This document shows, piece after piece, positions 7,196 through 13,553 of a stretch of 13,618 nt of DNA (positions are counted from its first letter, which is position 1; each line of letters begins with the position of its first letter). Below the pieces are notes generated by a model that did not search any database, was not told where the DNA came from, and saw nothing but the letters and a program-made list of their open reading frames with translations. The translations under genes and the position numbers were made by a program. The DNA is from UBA5004 sp038061835 (GTDB lineage: Bacteria > Patescibacteriota > Minisyncoccia > Phycocordibacterales > Zambryskibacteraceae): NCBI GenBank assembly GCA_038061835.1, contig JBBTYJ010000012.1, forward strand, positions 1 to 13,618, in the 5' to 3' direction.

Positions 7196-8953
7196 TTAAT
7201 TGACAAATATTTTCCAAACTTGATCCGTTTCAATATACCAGTTTGCGATATCGAGAAACCTATCTTGGGAAACCATCAACGAGTCGAGATTAATGGCCTT
7301 GATTTTAGCCGGTACGACATAAAGAAAACTTGGTGTATAAAGAAAGACTGCAGGAATATCAGCTTGCAATTCTTTAGTGAAATCTTGATAGTATTTCTCT
7401 ATTACTTCCGGATCATTCGCGTTTCTAGCACTGTCGAGATATTTATCGGCTCGACCGTTGGCATAAAGAGCGATGTTGAGGCCTGGATCTGTCCTCTGTG
7501 ATGAATGCCAGAATGGATAAAGATCTCTATCTCTACCAATCACTTCACCAAAGAGGAGTGCGTCGAAATTTCTCGGGCGAATGACATTTTGATTGAGATC
7601 ACCGGTTTCGAAAACTTTGACCTCAATTTTGGCGCCAAGCTTCTGCCAAGCAGACACAAGTTTATCGGCTACTTGCTGAAGTTCCGGCGCATCACCCGTA
7701 GAGATTGAAAACGACAGAATCATTGTATCAGACTTAGTTTTCTTTTCAAGGACGCCGGTTTCCGGGTTTGCTTGCCAACCGGCTTTGTTCAAAATTGTTT
7801 TAGCTGCTTCCAACCTTTCCTCAAAGGTTAAATTGCTTTCTTTGGCGTTTGTCCAAGGATAAATACCGGCCGGTATGGGACCATCAATAGCGGTGGCGTA
7901 TCCGCCGAGAATTTTTTCTACCATCTCCTCCTTAGGACTGATAAGATCAAGCGCATGACGCACCTCCTTGTTTAAAAGAACCTTGGATTGATTCTGATTA
8001 AAAAAAACGGCAAAGACTCGCGGTAATGGGGAAGAGATAATATTAGAGCCATTGGTTTTAAATGTAAGTATTTTTTCCGGAGAGATGCCACCGATGCTCT
8101 CAACTTCGCGGGTATTAAAGGCATCAATAAGAGCTTCTTCGCTTGAATAAAATCTGAAAACTAAATTTTTTATAAATGGGGCTCTTCTCAATCCATTTTT
8201 AAATGGGATAAGTCTATACAAATTGGGTATGCCGCCGGAACTACTCTCCACCTCATCAACTTTATACAATCCCGAACCAACTGGAATGGTGTTAAATTGG
8301 CTAAAAGAAAATTCGTCGTCCGAAACATTTTTCCAAATATGTTTTGGTAAAATTCCTACATTTAAATTGTAAATAAACGGAGTGTATGGTTGTTTAAGAG
8401 TGAAGGAGATCGTTTGTTCATCAACTTTTTCAACCATGACACCTTCCCAGTTGCCTCTTCTTGGACTCTTAATGCTCGGATTGGTAATTTTCTGTAATGT
8501 AAAAATCACATCATCGGCTGTCACCGAAGTATTATCATGAAAACGGGCATCCGGGTGAATGCGGACCGTATATATGCGGCGATCGTCAGAAATCTTTATC
8601 TCTTCTGCTAAATCATTTTCAATCTCACCTTGCGAAGTAATACGTATTAAACCGGAGTAGATAAGAGTAACTAGATTCTTGTCCGCTTCGGAGATGGCAA
8701 GCACCGGATTGATAAAACGCGGATTGCCAACCACTCCTTCGGTCAAAGCACCCCCTTCTATAGGTATTTCAATAAGGTAAGCGCTACTTACTTTCCACAA
8801 GAGAGTGATGCCGGAAAAAATAAAAATGGTCACAAAAAAATAAAATACCGCTTTTTCGGCCATGGTAAAAGAACGCAAAATCCCGCTGATTGAACGTTCC
8901 TTAGGTATACTGAAGCGCCTCAAGAAAAGCGCTCGCAATTCTTTGTAAGTCAT
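7196..8953 (-). CDS. family 5 extracellular solute-binding protein, membrane anchored
   Basis: Member of the peptide/nickel-binding (OppA/DppA, SBP_bac_5) family, 585 residues. A cytoplasmic basic N-terminus (residues 1-35) leads into one membrane helix (about 36-58). It has no Cys lipobox, so the protein is probably held by an uncleaved anchor facing outward. The binding fold begins at GGALTEGVVGNPRFINPVL and shows family signatures such as DNTSVTADDVIFTLQKI and the VRHALDLISPKEEMVEKILGGYA segment. No permease or ATPase gene is nearby, so it is an orphan binding protein here. It follows secG by 18 bp and precedes rnj by 19 bp. The ligand, probably peptides, is inferred from the family only. 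Confidence 0.9.
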   Translation of the reverse strand: MTYKELRALFLRRFSIPKERSISGILRSFTMAEKAVFYFFVTIFIFSGITLLWKVSSAYLIEIPIEGGALTEGVVGNPRFINPVLAISEADKNLVTLIYSGLIRITSQGEIENDLAEEIKISDDRRIYTVRIHPDARFHDNTSVTADDVIFTLQKITNPSIKSPRRGNWEGVMVEKVDEQTISFTLKQPYTPFIYNLNVGILPKHIWKNVSDDEFSFSQFNTIPVGSGLYKVDEVESSSGGIPNLYRLIPFKNGLRRAPFIKNLVFRFYSSEEALIDAFNTREVESIGGISPEKILTFKTNGSNIISSPLPRVFAVFFNQNQSKVLLNKEVRHALDLISPKEEMVEKILGGYATAIDGPIPAGIYPWTNAKESNLTFEERLEAAKTILNKAGWQANPETGVLEKKTKSDTMILSFSISTGDAPELQQVADKLVSAWQKLGAKIEVKVFETGDLNQNVIRPRNFDALLFGEVIGRDRDLYPFWHSSQRTDPGLNIALYANGRADKYLDSARNANDPEVIEKYYQDFTKELQADIPAVFLYTPSFLYVVPAKIKAINLDSLMVSQDRFLDIANWYIETDQVWKIFVN

Positions 8954-8971
8954 TATATGTCAGTGGTCGAA

Positions 8972-9199
8972 CTACCGGTTTACAAAAAGACTGGCAAAAG
9001 CGAAAATAGTGAAAAGAACCGCTACTGCTAAAGTAGCGTTGAAAAGAATCTTTTCGAATCCCCGACGCATAAAGCGTCCTCCTGTCGCGCTATCACTTCC
9101 AAAAGCGGAACCAAGACTAGCTTCCGAACGCTGAAGGAGCACTCCTATAATAAGGAGAAGACTCAAAATAATCTGAATATAGGGAAGAATCCGGGCCAT
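8972..9199 (-). CDS. secG: SecG, preprotein translocase subunit
   Basis: Small SecYEG partner in the inner membrane: 75 residues with two helices (about residues 5-22 and 50-72) and the family's LLQRSEASLGSAFGSDSATGGRFMRRGFEKIL linker pattern, written here as LLQRSE and GSAFGSD with FMRRGFEKIL. The frame stays open to a TTG at 9211. I chose the ATG at 9199 because the -10 box (9215-9220) would start the transcript near 9208, downstream of that TTG. The leader would then be only about 9 nt. First gene of the minus-strand operon with the binding protein, rnj and MFS genes. Confidence 0.9.
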   Translation of the reverse strand: MARILPYIQIILSLLLIIGVLLQRSEASLGSAFGSDSATGGRFMRRGFEKILFNATLAVAVLFTIFAFASLFVNR

Positions 9200-9214
9200 T
9201 ACTTGTACCAAACA

Positions 9215-9243
9215 ATATTAGCATCATTGGAACACACCCTGCA
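9215..9243 (-). promoter_or_regulatory. promoter of the secG operon
   Basis: Minus strand: a weak -35 TTGCAG (9238-9243 region), an 18-bp spacer, then TGCTAATAT, an extended -10 with TAATAT at 9215-9220. The predicted start near 9208 leaves a very short leader before the ATG at 9199. It is divergent from, and interleaved with, the groES promoter region. Confidence 0.5.
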
Positions 9244-9255
9244 AACTGTAGGTAT

Positions 9256-9283
9256 TTGACTTTGGGAATTTTTGGGATACAAT
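9256..9283 (+). promoter_or_regulatory. promoter of groES-groEL
   Basis: TTGACT (9256-9261), 16-bp spacer, TACAAT (9278-9283): a good housekeeping-type promoter with a start near 9290 and a leader of about 35 nt. I looked for a CIRCE element (TTAGCACTC-N9-GAGTGCTAA) and found none, so HrcA control is not supported by this sequence. Confidence 0.65.
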
Positions 9284-9325
9284 GTGCGAGCAATTAAAAA
9301 TATTTAAATAATACGGATAAGAAAA

Positions 9326-9655
9326 ATGAATAAGAAAAATACAAAGAAAATGTCACAAATTAAACCATTTGGCGACAGAGTACTAGTCAGACCATTTACA
9401 GAAGAGCATGTCAAAGGAACAGGCGGTAATCATTATGGGATTGTTTTACCCGACAGTGTCTCTAAAGAAAAATCGGCCCAGGGTAAGGTCCTAGCGGTAG
9501 GAGAGGGAAGGTGGGTTGATGGTAAGTTAGAGCCGGTAAAAATTAAAGTCGGCGATGTGGTTATCTTTTCCAAGTATGGATACGATGAAGTTGAACATAA
9601 TGGTGAGGAACTTTATCTGTTGAAAGAAGACAACATTTTGGCAGTCATTAAATAA
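9326..9655 (+). CDS. groES: GroES co-chaperonin
   Basis: Heptameric lid of the GroEL folding chamber. It has the family opening IKPFGDRVLVRP, the GIVLP motif of the mobile loop, the GKVLAVGEGRWVDGK stretch and the KVGDVVIFSKYGYDEVEHNGEELYLLKEDNILAVI ending (IFSKYGYDEVEHNGEELYLL region). There are 109 residues from the ATG at 9326. An ATG at 9350 (MSQIKPFGDR) would give 101 residues and fits the usual family start better, while the upstream one has a faint GGA. The mobile loop reads EEHVKGTGGNHYGIVLP, several residues longer than the usual form (EEKTAGGIVLP-like). The gene is 33 bp ahead of groEL and shares its promoter. Confidence 0.95.
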   Translation: MNKKNTKKMSQIKPFGDRVLVRPFTEEHVKGTGGNHYGIVLPDSVSKEKSAQGKVLAVGEGRWVDGKLEPVKIKVGDVVIFSKYGYDEVEHNGEELYLLKEDNILAVIK

Positions 9656-9688
9656 CTGTCTATTACTAATTAATTATTTATTATTAAA

Positions 9689-11350
9689 ATGGCAAAACAA
9701 ATTCTTTTTTACCAAGACGCACGCGAAGCGTTAAAACGTGGCGTGGATAAAGTCGCAAATGCCGTCAAGATCACCATAGGACCTCGTGGCAGAAATGTGG
9801 TGTTGGACAAAGGTTATGGAACGCCCATCATCACCAACGACGGCGTAACGATAGCCAAAGACATCACCCTTAAAGATAAATTTGAAAATATGGGCGCGGA
9901 AATTGTGAAAGAAGTAGCATCCAAAACCAATGACATTGCCGGTGATGGGACCACAACCTCGGTCATCATTACTCAGGCACTAGTTGAGACCGGATTTAAA
10001 AAGTCTTCAGTCGTGGCAAATTCCATGGGTATTCGTCGAGGTATTGAAGCGGCCACCCACGACGCCATAGATGCGCTTAAAAAGATAAGCAAACCAATCA
10101 AGGCAGACAGCGAGGTAAAACAAGTCGCCACTATTTCGGCGGAATCAGCAGAGATCGGCGCCATTATTGCCGAAACTATTAAAAAGATAGGTAAAGACGG
10201 GGTTATCACTGTTGAGGAATCACAAGCTTTCGGGGTGGATTCCGAAATTGTAGAAGGACTCGAATTTGATAAGGGATACATCTCTCCTTACATGATTACA
10301 AATACGGAACGCATGGAAGCGGAGTACCGCGATCCGGTCATTCTTGTAACCGATAAAAAAATCTCAACTATTAAAGAAATATTGCCGCTTCTGGAGAAAT
10401 TGGCGGCTAGCGGTAAGAAGGATTTGATAATTATTGCCGAAGACGTGGATGGGGAAGCTCTGACCACCTTCGTAGTAAATAAACTTCGCGGAAGCTTCAA
10501 TATATTAGCTATTAAGGCGCCCGGATATGGCGATAGAAAGAAAGAAATGTTGGCTGACATAGCTATCACGATCGGAGCCAAAGTAATTTCGGAAGAATTA
10601 GGTATCAAATTTGAGAACACAGAACTTGCCATGCTTGGTCGAGCTTCAAGAGTAATCTCCACCAAGGACAATACTATTATTGTCGGCGGCAAGGGCAAAA
10701 AATCAGATATTGAAGCAAGAATAGAAAGTCTTAGAACCCAGAGACAAAACACTACCTCAAAATTTGATATCGAAAAACTTGACGAACGTATCGGCAAACT
10801 CTCCGGCGGTGTGGCGGTAATTAAAGTCGGCGCCGCAACTGAAACCGAGATGAAATATCTCAAACTTAAAATCGAAGATGCTGTTAACGCCACCAAGGCA
10901 GCTATCAGCGAAGGTATAGTTATCGGCGGCGGCAGCGCTTTGGCTAAAGTTTCTAAAAAAATTGAAGCAAAGTATAAGGAATCCAAAGAAGCAAAACTGG
11001 CTCATGAGAATGCCGAATCAGCCGAATTTGCGGCGGGATATATGACCGTGATAGAAGCACTTAAAGAACCTCTTAGACAAATTGCTAAAAACGCTGGCAA
11101 AGAGGATGGGGTAGTGCTTGCGGAAGTATTAAAAAGCGGCGCAAATGCCGGTTATGATGCATTCACGGATACTTTTGTAAACGACATGTTTGATGCCGGT
11201 ATTATTGATCCGCTAAAAGTAGCCAGGTGCGCCTTAGAAAATGCCTCGTCCGCGGTCGCCATCCTTCTTACTACCGAAGTAGCTATAGCCGACGAACCAA
11301 AAGAAGATGCGCCAGCGCCTGCGGGTATGGGGGGTGGAATGGATTACTAA
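9689..11350 (+). CDS. groEL: GroEL chaperonin
   Basis: ATP-driven folding chamber, 553 residues, full length. Nucleotide-site motifs are TIGPRGRNVVLDKGYG (29-44), TNDGVTIAKDI with Asp51, and AGDGTTTS with Asp86. The apical domain is followed by the SGGVAVIKVGAATETEMKYLK and EGIVIGGGSAL motifs of the equatorial domain. The C-terminus ends GMGGGMDY, a short form of the usual Gly-Met tail. The ATG at 9689 gives the canonical MAKQILF start. No Shine-Dalgarno is visible in the very AT-rich 33-bp gap, so translation may rely on an unstructured leader or coupling to groES. An inverted repeat overlaps its stop codon. Confidence 0.98.
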   Translation: MAKQILFYQDAREALKRGVDKVANAVKITIGPRGRNVVLDKGYGTPIITNDGVTIAKDITLKDKFENMGAEIVKEVASKTNDIAGDGTTTSVIITQALVETGFKKSSVVANSMGIRRGIEAATHDAIDALKKISKPIKADSEVKQVATISAESAEIGAIIAETIKKIGKDGVITVEESQAFGVDSEIVEGLEFDKGYISPYMITNTERMEAEYRDPVILVTDKKISTIKEILPLLEKLAASGKKDLIIIAEDVDGEALTTFVVNKLRGSFNILAIKAPGYGDRKKEMLADIAITIGAKVISEELGIKFENTELAMLGRASRVISTKDNTIIVGGKGKKSDIEARIESLRTQRQNTTSKFDIEKLDERIGKLSGGVAVIKVGAATETEMKYLKLKIEDAVNATKAAISEGIVIGGGSALAKVSKKIEAKYKESKEAKLAHENAESAEFAAGYMTVIEALKEPLRQIAKNAGKEDGVVLAEVLKSGANAGYDAFTDTFVNDMFDAGIIDPLKVARCALENASSAVAILLTTEVAIADEPKEDAPAPAGMGGGMDY

Positions 11351-11379
11351 ATTATTCTATAATTTAGTTACTAACTAAA
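11346..11379. repeat. two overlapping, mutually exclusive inverted repeats in the groEL-lemA gap
   Basis: The first has perfect 10-bp arms ACTAAATTAT (11346-11355) and ATAATTTAGT (11359-11368) around TCT. The second is TTTAGTTA-C-TAACTAAA (11363-11379). They share 11363-11368, so only one can form at a time. The first also covers the groEL stop and a TATAAT box (11358-11363). AT-rich sequence forms such repeats more easily, but two perfect ones in a 35-bp gap is suggestive of an operator or attenuator. Confidence 0.6.
11358..11363 (+). promoter_or_regulatory. possible -10 box for lemA
   Basis: Consensus TATAAT with a predicted start near 11370, about 16 nt before the lemA ATG. The matching -35 region (around 11335-11340, TGGAAT, inside groEL) is poor. 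It lies within an inverted repeat, so access could be controlled by a dimeric regulator. Confidence 0.35.
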
Positions 11380-11385
11380 ATAAAT

Positions 11386-11943
11386 ATGAAAAAAGGAACT
11401 TTAATAATTATAGGTATTCTTGTTTTGCTCGTCATTTGGGGATTTTCCGGTTATAACAGTTTGGTATCTTTAAATGAAGCGACGGATGCCCAATGGGCAA
11501 AAGTGGAAACACAATATCAAAGACGATTTGACCTTATTCCTAATCTTGTGAATTCGGTTAAGGGTATCCTCACTCAAGAGCAAAAAGTTTTCGGCGATAT
11601 TGCCGAAGCCCGCACTCGTTATAGCGGCGCCACTACTCCTAATGATAAAGCTCTGGCCGCCAGTCAGGTGGAAAGCGCTTTTGCCAGGCTTCTGGTAGTA
11701 ATGGAAAACTATCCCCAATTGCAGTCCGCCGGCAATGTACGAGATTTGATGACCCAACTTGAGGGCACCGAAAATCGCATCTCCGTAGAACGCACTCGTT
11801 TTAATGATATAGTTCGCGACTACAATGTTTCCGTGAAAAGATTCCCCAAAAATATTCTGGCAATGTTGCTCGGTTTCGGTGAACGCGCCTACTTCGAAGC
11901 TGTAAATGGCGCTGAAACCGCTCCAAAAGTAGAGCTTCAATAA
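11386..11943 (+). CDS. lemA: LemA family protein
   Basis: A 185-residue LemA-family membrane protein. One N-terminal helix (about 5-24) is followed by a long helical domain with the family hallmarks YNSLVSLNEATDAQWAKVE, YQRRFDLIPNLVNSVKG and a later LEGTENRISVERTRFND stretch (ENRISVERTRFNDIVRDYN). The rest of the chain would sit on the other side of the membrane. The function of the family is poorly known; in many bacteria it lies next to a TPM-domain gene, as here (5 bp apart). The start is supported by the helix beginning at MKKGTLIII. No Shine-Dalgarno is visible. Confidence 0.95.
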   Translation: MKKGTLIIIGILVLLVIWGFSGYNSLVSLNEATDAQWAKVETQYQRRFDLIPNLVNSVKGILTQEQKVFGDIAEARTRYSGATTPNDKALAASQVESAFARLLVVMENYPQLQSAGNVRDLMTQLEGTENRISVERTRFNDIVRDYNVSVKRFPKNILAMLLGFGERAYFEAVNGAETAPKVELQ

Positions 11944-11948
11944 GAACG

Positions 11949-12863
11949 ATGAAGCGATTTGCTCTCGCTTTAATCTTTTTGGTTCCCGGTCTTGTTTTAA
12001 GTTATACATCCCCCGGAAAACCAAATGGATTTGTAAATGATTTTGCCGGGATTCTTAAACCAGAAACCGTTTCTCTGCTTAATCAGAAATTGGAGCAATT
12101 TTCTCAAAACACAGGCAATGAAATTGCTGTTGTCACTATTTCTAAACTTGAGGACGAAACCATAGAAACTTATGCGGAAAAACTTTTTCAAGAATGGGGA
12201 ATTGGCAAAGAAAAAGAACCCGCCCGAACGACTGGCATCGTTCAGTCGGGCGGGGATAACGGTTTGCTTCTTCTTATCTCTCTCGAAGATAGAGAAATGC
12301 GTATCGAGGTTGGTTATGAATTAGAACCGGTGGTAACCGATATGGAAAGTGGCAGAATTATTAGAGAAATACTTGCACCGGCATTCCAAGAAAAAGATTA
12401 TGATGGAGGTGTGACTCGCGCCATAGATACCATTGTTGGTCTTATCGGCGGAGAAGAAATGGCGCCAAGCTCCAATTCTGGATCAATTAATTGGTTTAAA
12501 TTTTTCCCTTACGCTATCTTTATCTTTATTTATCTGGCTTCAATTTTAAGCAGATCGAAATCGTGGTGGGCCGGAGGTGTCATTGGAGGCATTCTGGGCG
12601 TTATATTTTATTCCGGCATCATCTTTATCGGTATTTATATTTTGATTGGATTGTTGTTCGATTTTCTCGTTTCCCGCTCTTATAACAAGGCGGTAGCTCG
12701 TGGCGGAATACCTCCTTGGTGGATTGGCGGTGGGGGTATAGGTGGGGGACATTCCAGTGGATTTGGCGGTTTTGGCGGAGGCATGTCTGGCGGCGGAGGA
12801 GCTAGCGGTAGGTTCCGCCTCTTCGGCGGATGCGCCGATAAGGCGCAGGTAATTAATATTTAG
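11949..12863 (+). CDS. TPM-domain membrane protein carrying two palindromic insertions
   Basis: TPM-domain (YgcG-like) protein, 304 residues. A signal peptide (1-19) leads to an exported TPM domain (about 25-165) with FVNDFAGIL, NEIAVVTIS and DNGLLLLISLEDREMRIEVGY. Three hydrophobic segments follow (about 184-200, 207-221 and 223-241), then a Gly-rich tail. Two things are odd. Residues 91-102 (PARTTGIVQSGG) are an extra 12 residues encoded by a perfect-armed hairpin, and without them the chain reads GIGKEKE-DNGLLLL, as the family expects. The tail should end GGGGASGRW-stop, but a 34-bp double hairpin interrupts the Trp codon, shifts the frame and adds 16 residues (from F289). Both changes appear tolerable, as no frame is broken before the tail. 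It follows lemA and abuts the GIY-YIG gene. Confidence 0.92.
   Translation: MKRFALALIFLVPGLVLSYTSPGKPNGFVNDFAGILKPETVSLLNQKLEQFSQNTGNEIAVVTISKLEDETIETYAEKLFQEWGIGKEKEPARTTGIVQSGGDNGLLLLISLEDREMRIEVGYELEPVVTDMESGRIIREILAPAFQEKDYDGGVTRAIDTIVGLIGGEEMAPSSNSGSINWFKFFPYAIFIFIYLASILSRSKSWWAGGVIGGILGVIFYSGIIFIGIYILIGLLFDFLVSRSYNKAVARGGIPPWWIGGGGIGGGHSSGFGGFGGGMSGGGGASGRFRLFGGCADKAQVINI
12219..12254. mobile_element. 36-bp palindromic insertion in the TPM gene
   Basis: Outer arms CCCGCCCG (12219-12226) and CGGGCGGG (12247-12254) pair perfectly. Inside, AACGA pairs with TCGTT (with CAGT left unpaired), or alternatively ACTG pairs with CAGT. Length 36 is exactly 12 codons and lies on a codon boundary. 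Removal gives KEKE-DNG, the expected family sequence. It is very G+C-rich against A-rich flanks. No protein is encoded, so it would be non-autonomous. Confidence 0.7.
12814..12847. mobile_element. 34-bp double-hairpin insertion at the TPM gene stop
   Basis: Two abutting 17-nt hairpins of identical layout: TCCGCC-TCTTC-GGCGGA (12814-12830) and TGCGCC-GATAA-GGCGCA (12831-12847), each with 6-bp perfect arms and a 5-nt loop. Flanks carry GGT on both sides (12811-12813, 12848-12850), or AGGT if the last A is shared, a possible target duplication. Deleting the 34 bp joins AGG-T to GG-TAA and restores Arg-Trp-stop, the usual TPM-family ending. The GIY-YIG gene begins 16 bp downstream. Confidence 0.75.
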
Positions 12864-13127
12864 ATGTATTACTTTTATGTTTTAAGATTTAAGAAGAATA
12901 GTAAATTTTATTACGGTTACACTAATAATTTAAAGAGGAGGATTACTCAACATCTATCAAAAAGTTCCGCTTTTACATCACAAAATGGAAAATTTGATTT
13001 AATTTTTTATGAAGCTTATTTAAATAAGAATGATGCTCAAAATTCTGAAAGGTACTTTAAAACAGGTCACGGTCGAGAAATATTAAGAGGAAAATTAGAA
13101 AATTATCTTAAAAGTATTAAACTGTAA
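12864..13127 (+). CDS. small GIY-YIG nuclease domain protein
   Basis: An 87-residue stand-alone GIY-YIG domain (YhbQ/UPF0213-like). The first motif is YYFYVLRFK (in place of GIY), followed by FYYGYTNNLKRR (YIG position plus the catalytic-type Arg at 25-26) and a Glu in the C-terminal half (AQNSERYFKTGHGREIL). It probably binds or nicks DNA. Members of this group are numerous in Patescibacteria and their role there is unknown. Its codons are clearly more AT-rich than the TPM gene, hinting at separate origin. The ATG directly follows the TPM stop (12861-12863) with no gap, downstream of the double hairpin. It is followed after 2 bp by the Nudix remnant. Confidence 0.88.
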   Translation: MYYFYVLRFKKNSKFYYGYTNNLKRRITQHLSKSSAFTSQNGKFDLIFYEAYLNKNDAQNSERYFKTGHGREILRGKLENYLKSIKL

Positions 13128-13129
13128 TT

Positions 13130-13420
13130 GTGAATACTAGAGACAAAGAACTTCATAGAATTGTCACTACTACGCTCGTTTATAAACCCAACCCGCTTCG
13201 CCATGGCGCGAGCGAGGCGAGTTTAACTTACCTCATAACCAAACGCGCCTTGCATAAAAAAGTGATGCCGGGAAAACGGACCATTCCTGGAGGAGGATTT
13301 TCGATGGATGATTACATTAATACTCCTTCAAGTACGGTAGGGGACTACGATTTTATAGATGGTATCGCAAATGAGATAAGAGAAATTAATAAGATTTTAA
13401 AAGAGAGAAATTTAGGTTAA
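13130..13420 (+). pseudogene. Nudix hydrolase remnant, truncated, with palindromic insertion
   Basis: The N-terminal part (GTG start, MNTRDKELHRIVTTTLVYKP ... LTYLITKRALHKKVMPGKRTIPGGGFSMDDYINTPSST in pieces) matches what I know of a patescibacterial Nudix family. The Nudix box itself (the GX5EX7REUXEEXGU motif) should follow shortly after GGG but is absent. After DDYINTPSST the chain changes to an unrelated, highly charged tail (DGIANEIREINKILKERN) and stops. The substrate-cleaving residues are therefore lost and the protein cannot be an active Nudix enzyme. Residues 22-31 (PLRHGASEAS) are encoded by a GC-rich palindrome and look inserted. Of 96 residues, the last 25 or so are of unknown origin. 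Confidence 0.7.
13193..13222. mobile_element. 30-bp palindromic insertion in the Nudix remnant
   Basis: The core 13194-13214 folds as CGCTTCGC-CATG-GCGcGAGCG, with 8 pairs including one G-T and one bulged C. A longer alternative pairs TCGCC (13198-13202) with GGCGA (13216-13220). It is 10 codons on a codon boundary. Removing it joins AAC to TTA and gives VYKPN-LTYLITKR, as expected for the family. It is GC-rich against AT-rich flanks. Confidence 0.6.
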
Positions 13421-13553
13421 TAAGAGACCGCTGGAAATTATTTATAAAGAAGAATACACTAGTTCAATTGAGGCATTTGCACGAGAAAAACAGATTAAAT
13501 CTTATAAGGGTGGAACTGCATTTAAAAAATTAATCAATGGAAGCGTCGGATAG
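13416..13553 (+). pseudogene. C-terminal fragment of a second GIY-YIG protein
   Basis: The frame opens at 13416 after a TAG and reads NKRPLEIIYKEEYTSS, IEAFAREKQIKSYKGG, TAFKKLINGSVG, then TAG. AREKQIKSYKGG-AFKKLI is the characteristic C-terminal end of small GIY-YIG proteins, but the N-terminal GIY and YIG motifs are missing and no start codon precedes. The neighbouring GIY-YIG gene has a different tail, so this comes from another paralogue. Its last five codons lie within the 5' end of the tRNA-Ser gene. It is a remnant of a longer gene, probably cut by the same event that truncated the Nudix gene. Confidence 0.75.

Noticed and set aside
7748..7790. GCCGGTT/AACCGGC repeat inside the binding-protein gene
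   Set aside because: Only 7-bp arms with a long loop, and the encoded protein reads normally for the family here.
9199..9211. TTG at 9211 as the secG start
   Set aside because: The predicted transcription start (about 9208) lies downstream of it, and the ATG at 9199 gives a normal SecG N-terminus.
9200..9325. CIRCE heat-shock operator upstream of groES
   Set aside because: No TTAGCACTC-N9-GAGTGCTAA or close variant; only unrelated partial matches such as TTAGCATC.
10288..10986. 232-codon open frame antisense to groEL
   Set aside because: Shadow of a well-conserved gene; the hydrophobic Ser/Leu-rich product is the usual result of reading the antisense of Lys/Glu-rich coding sequence.
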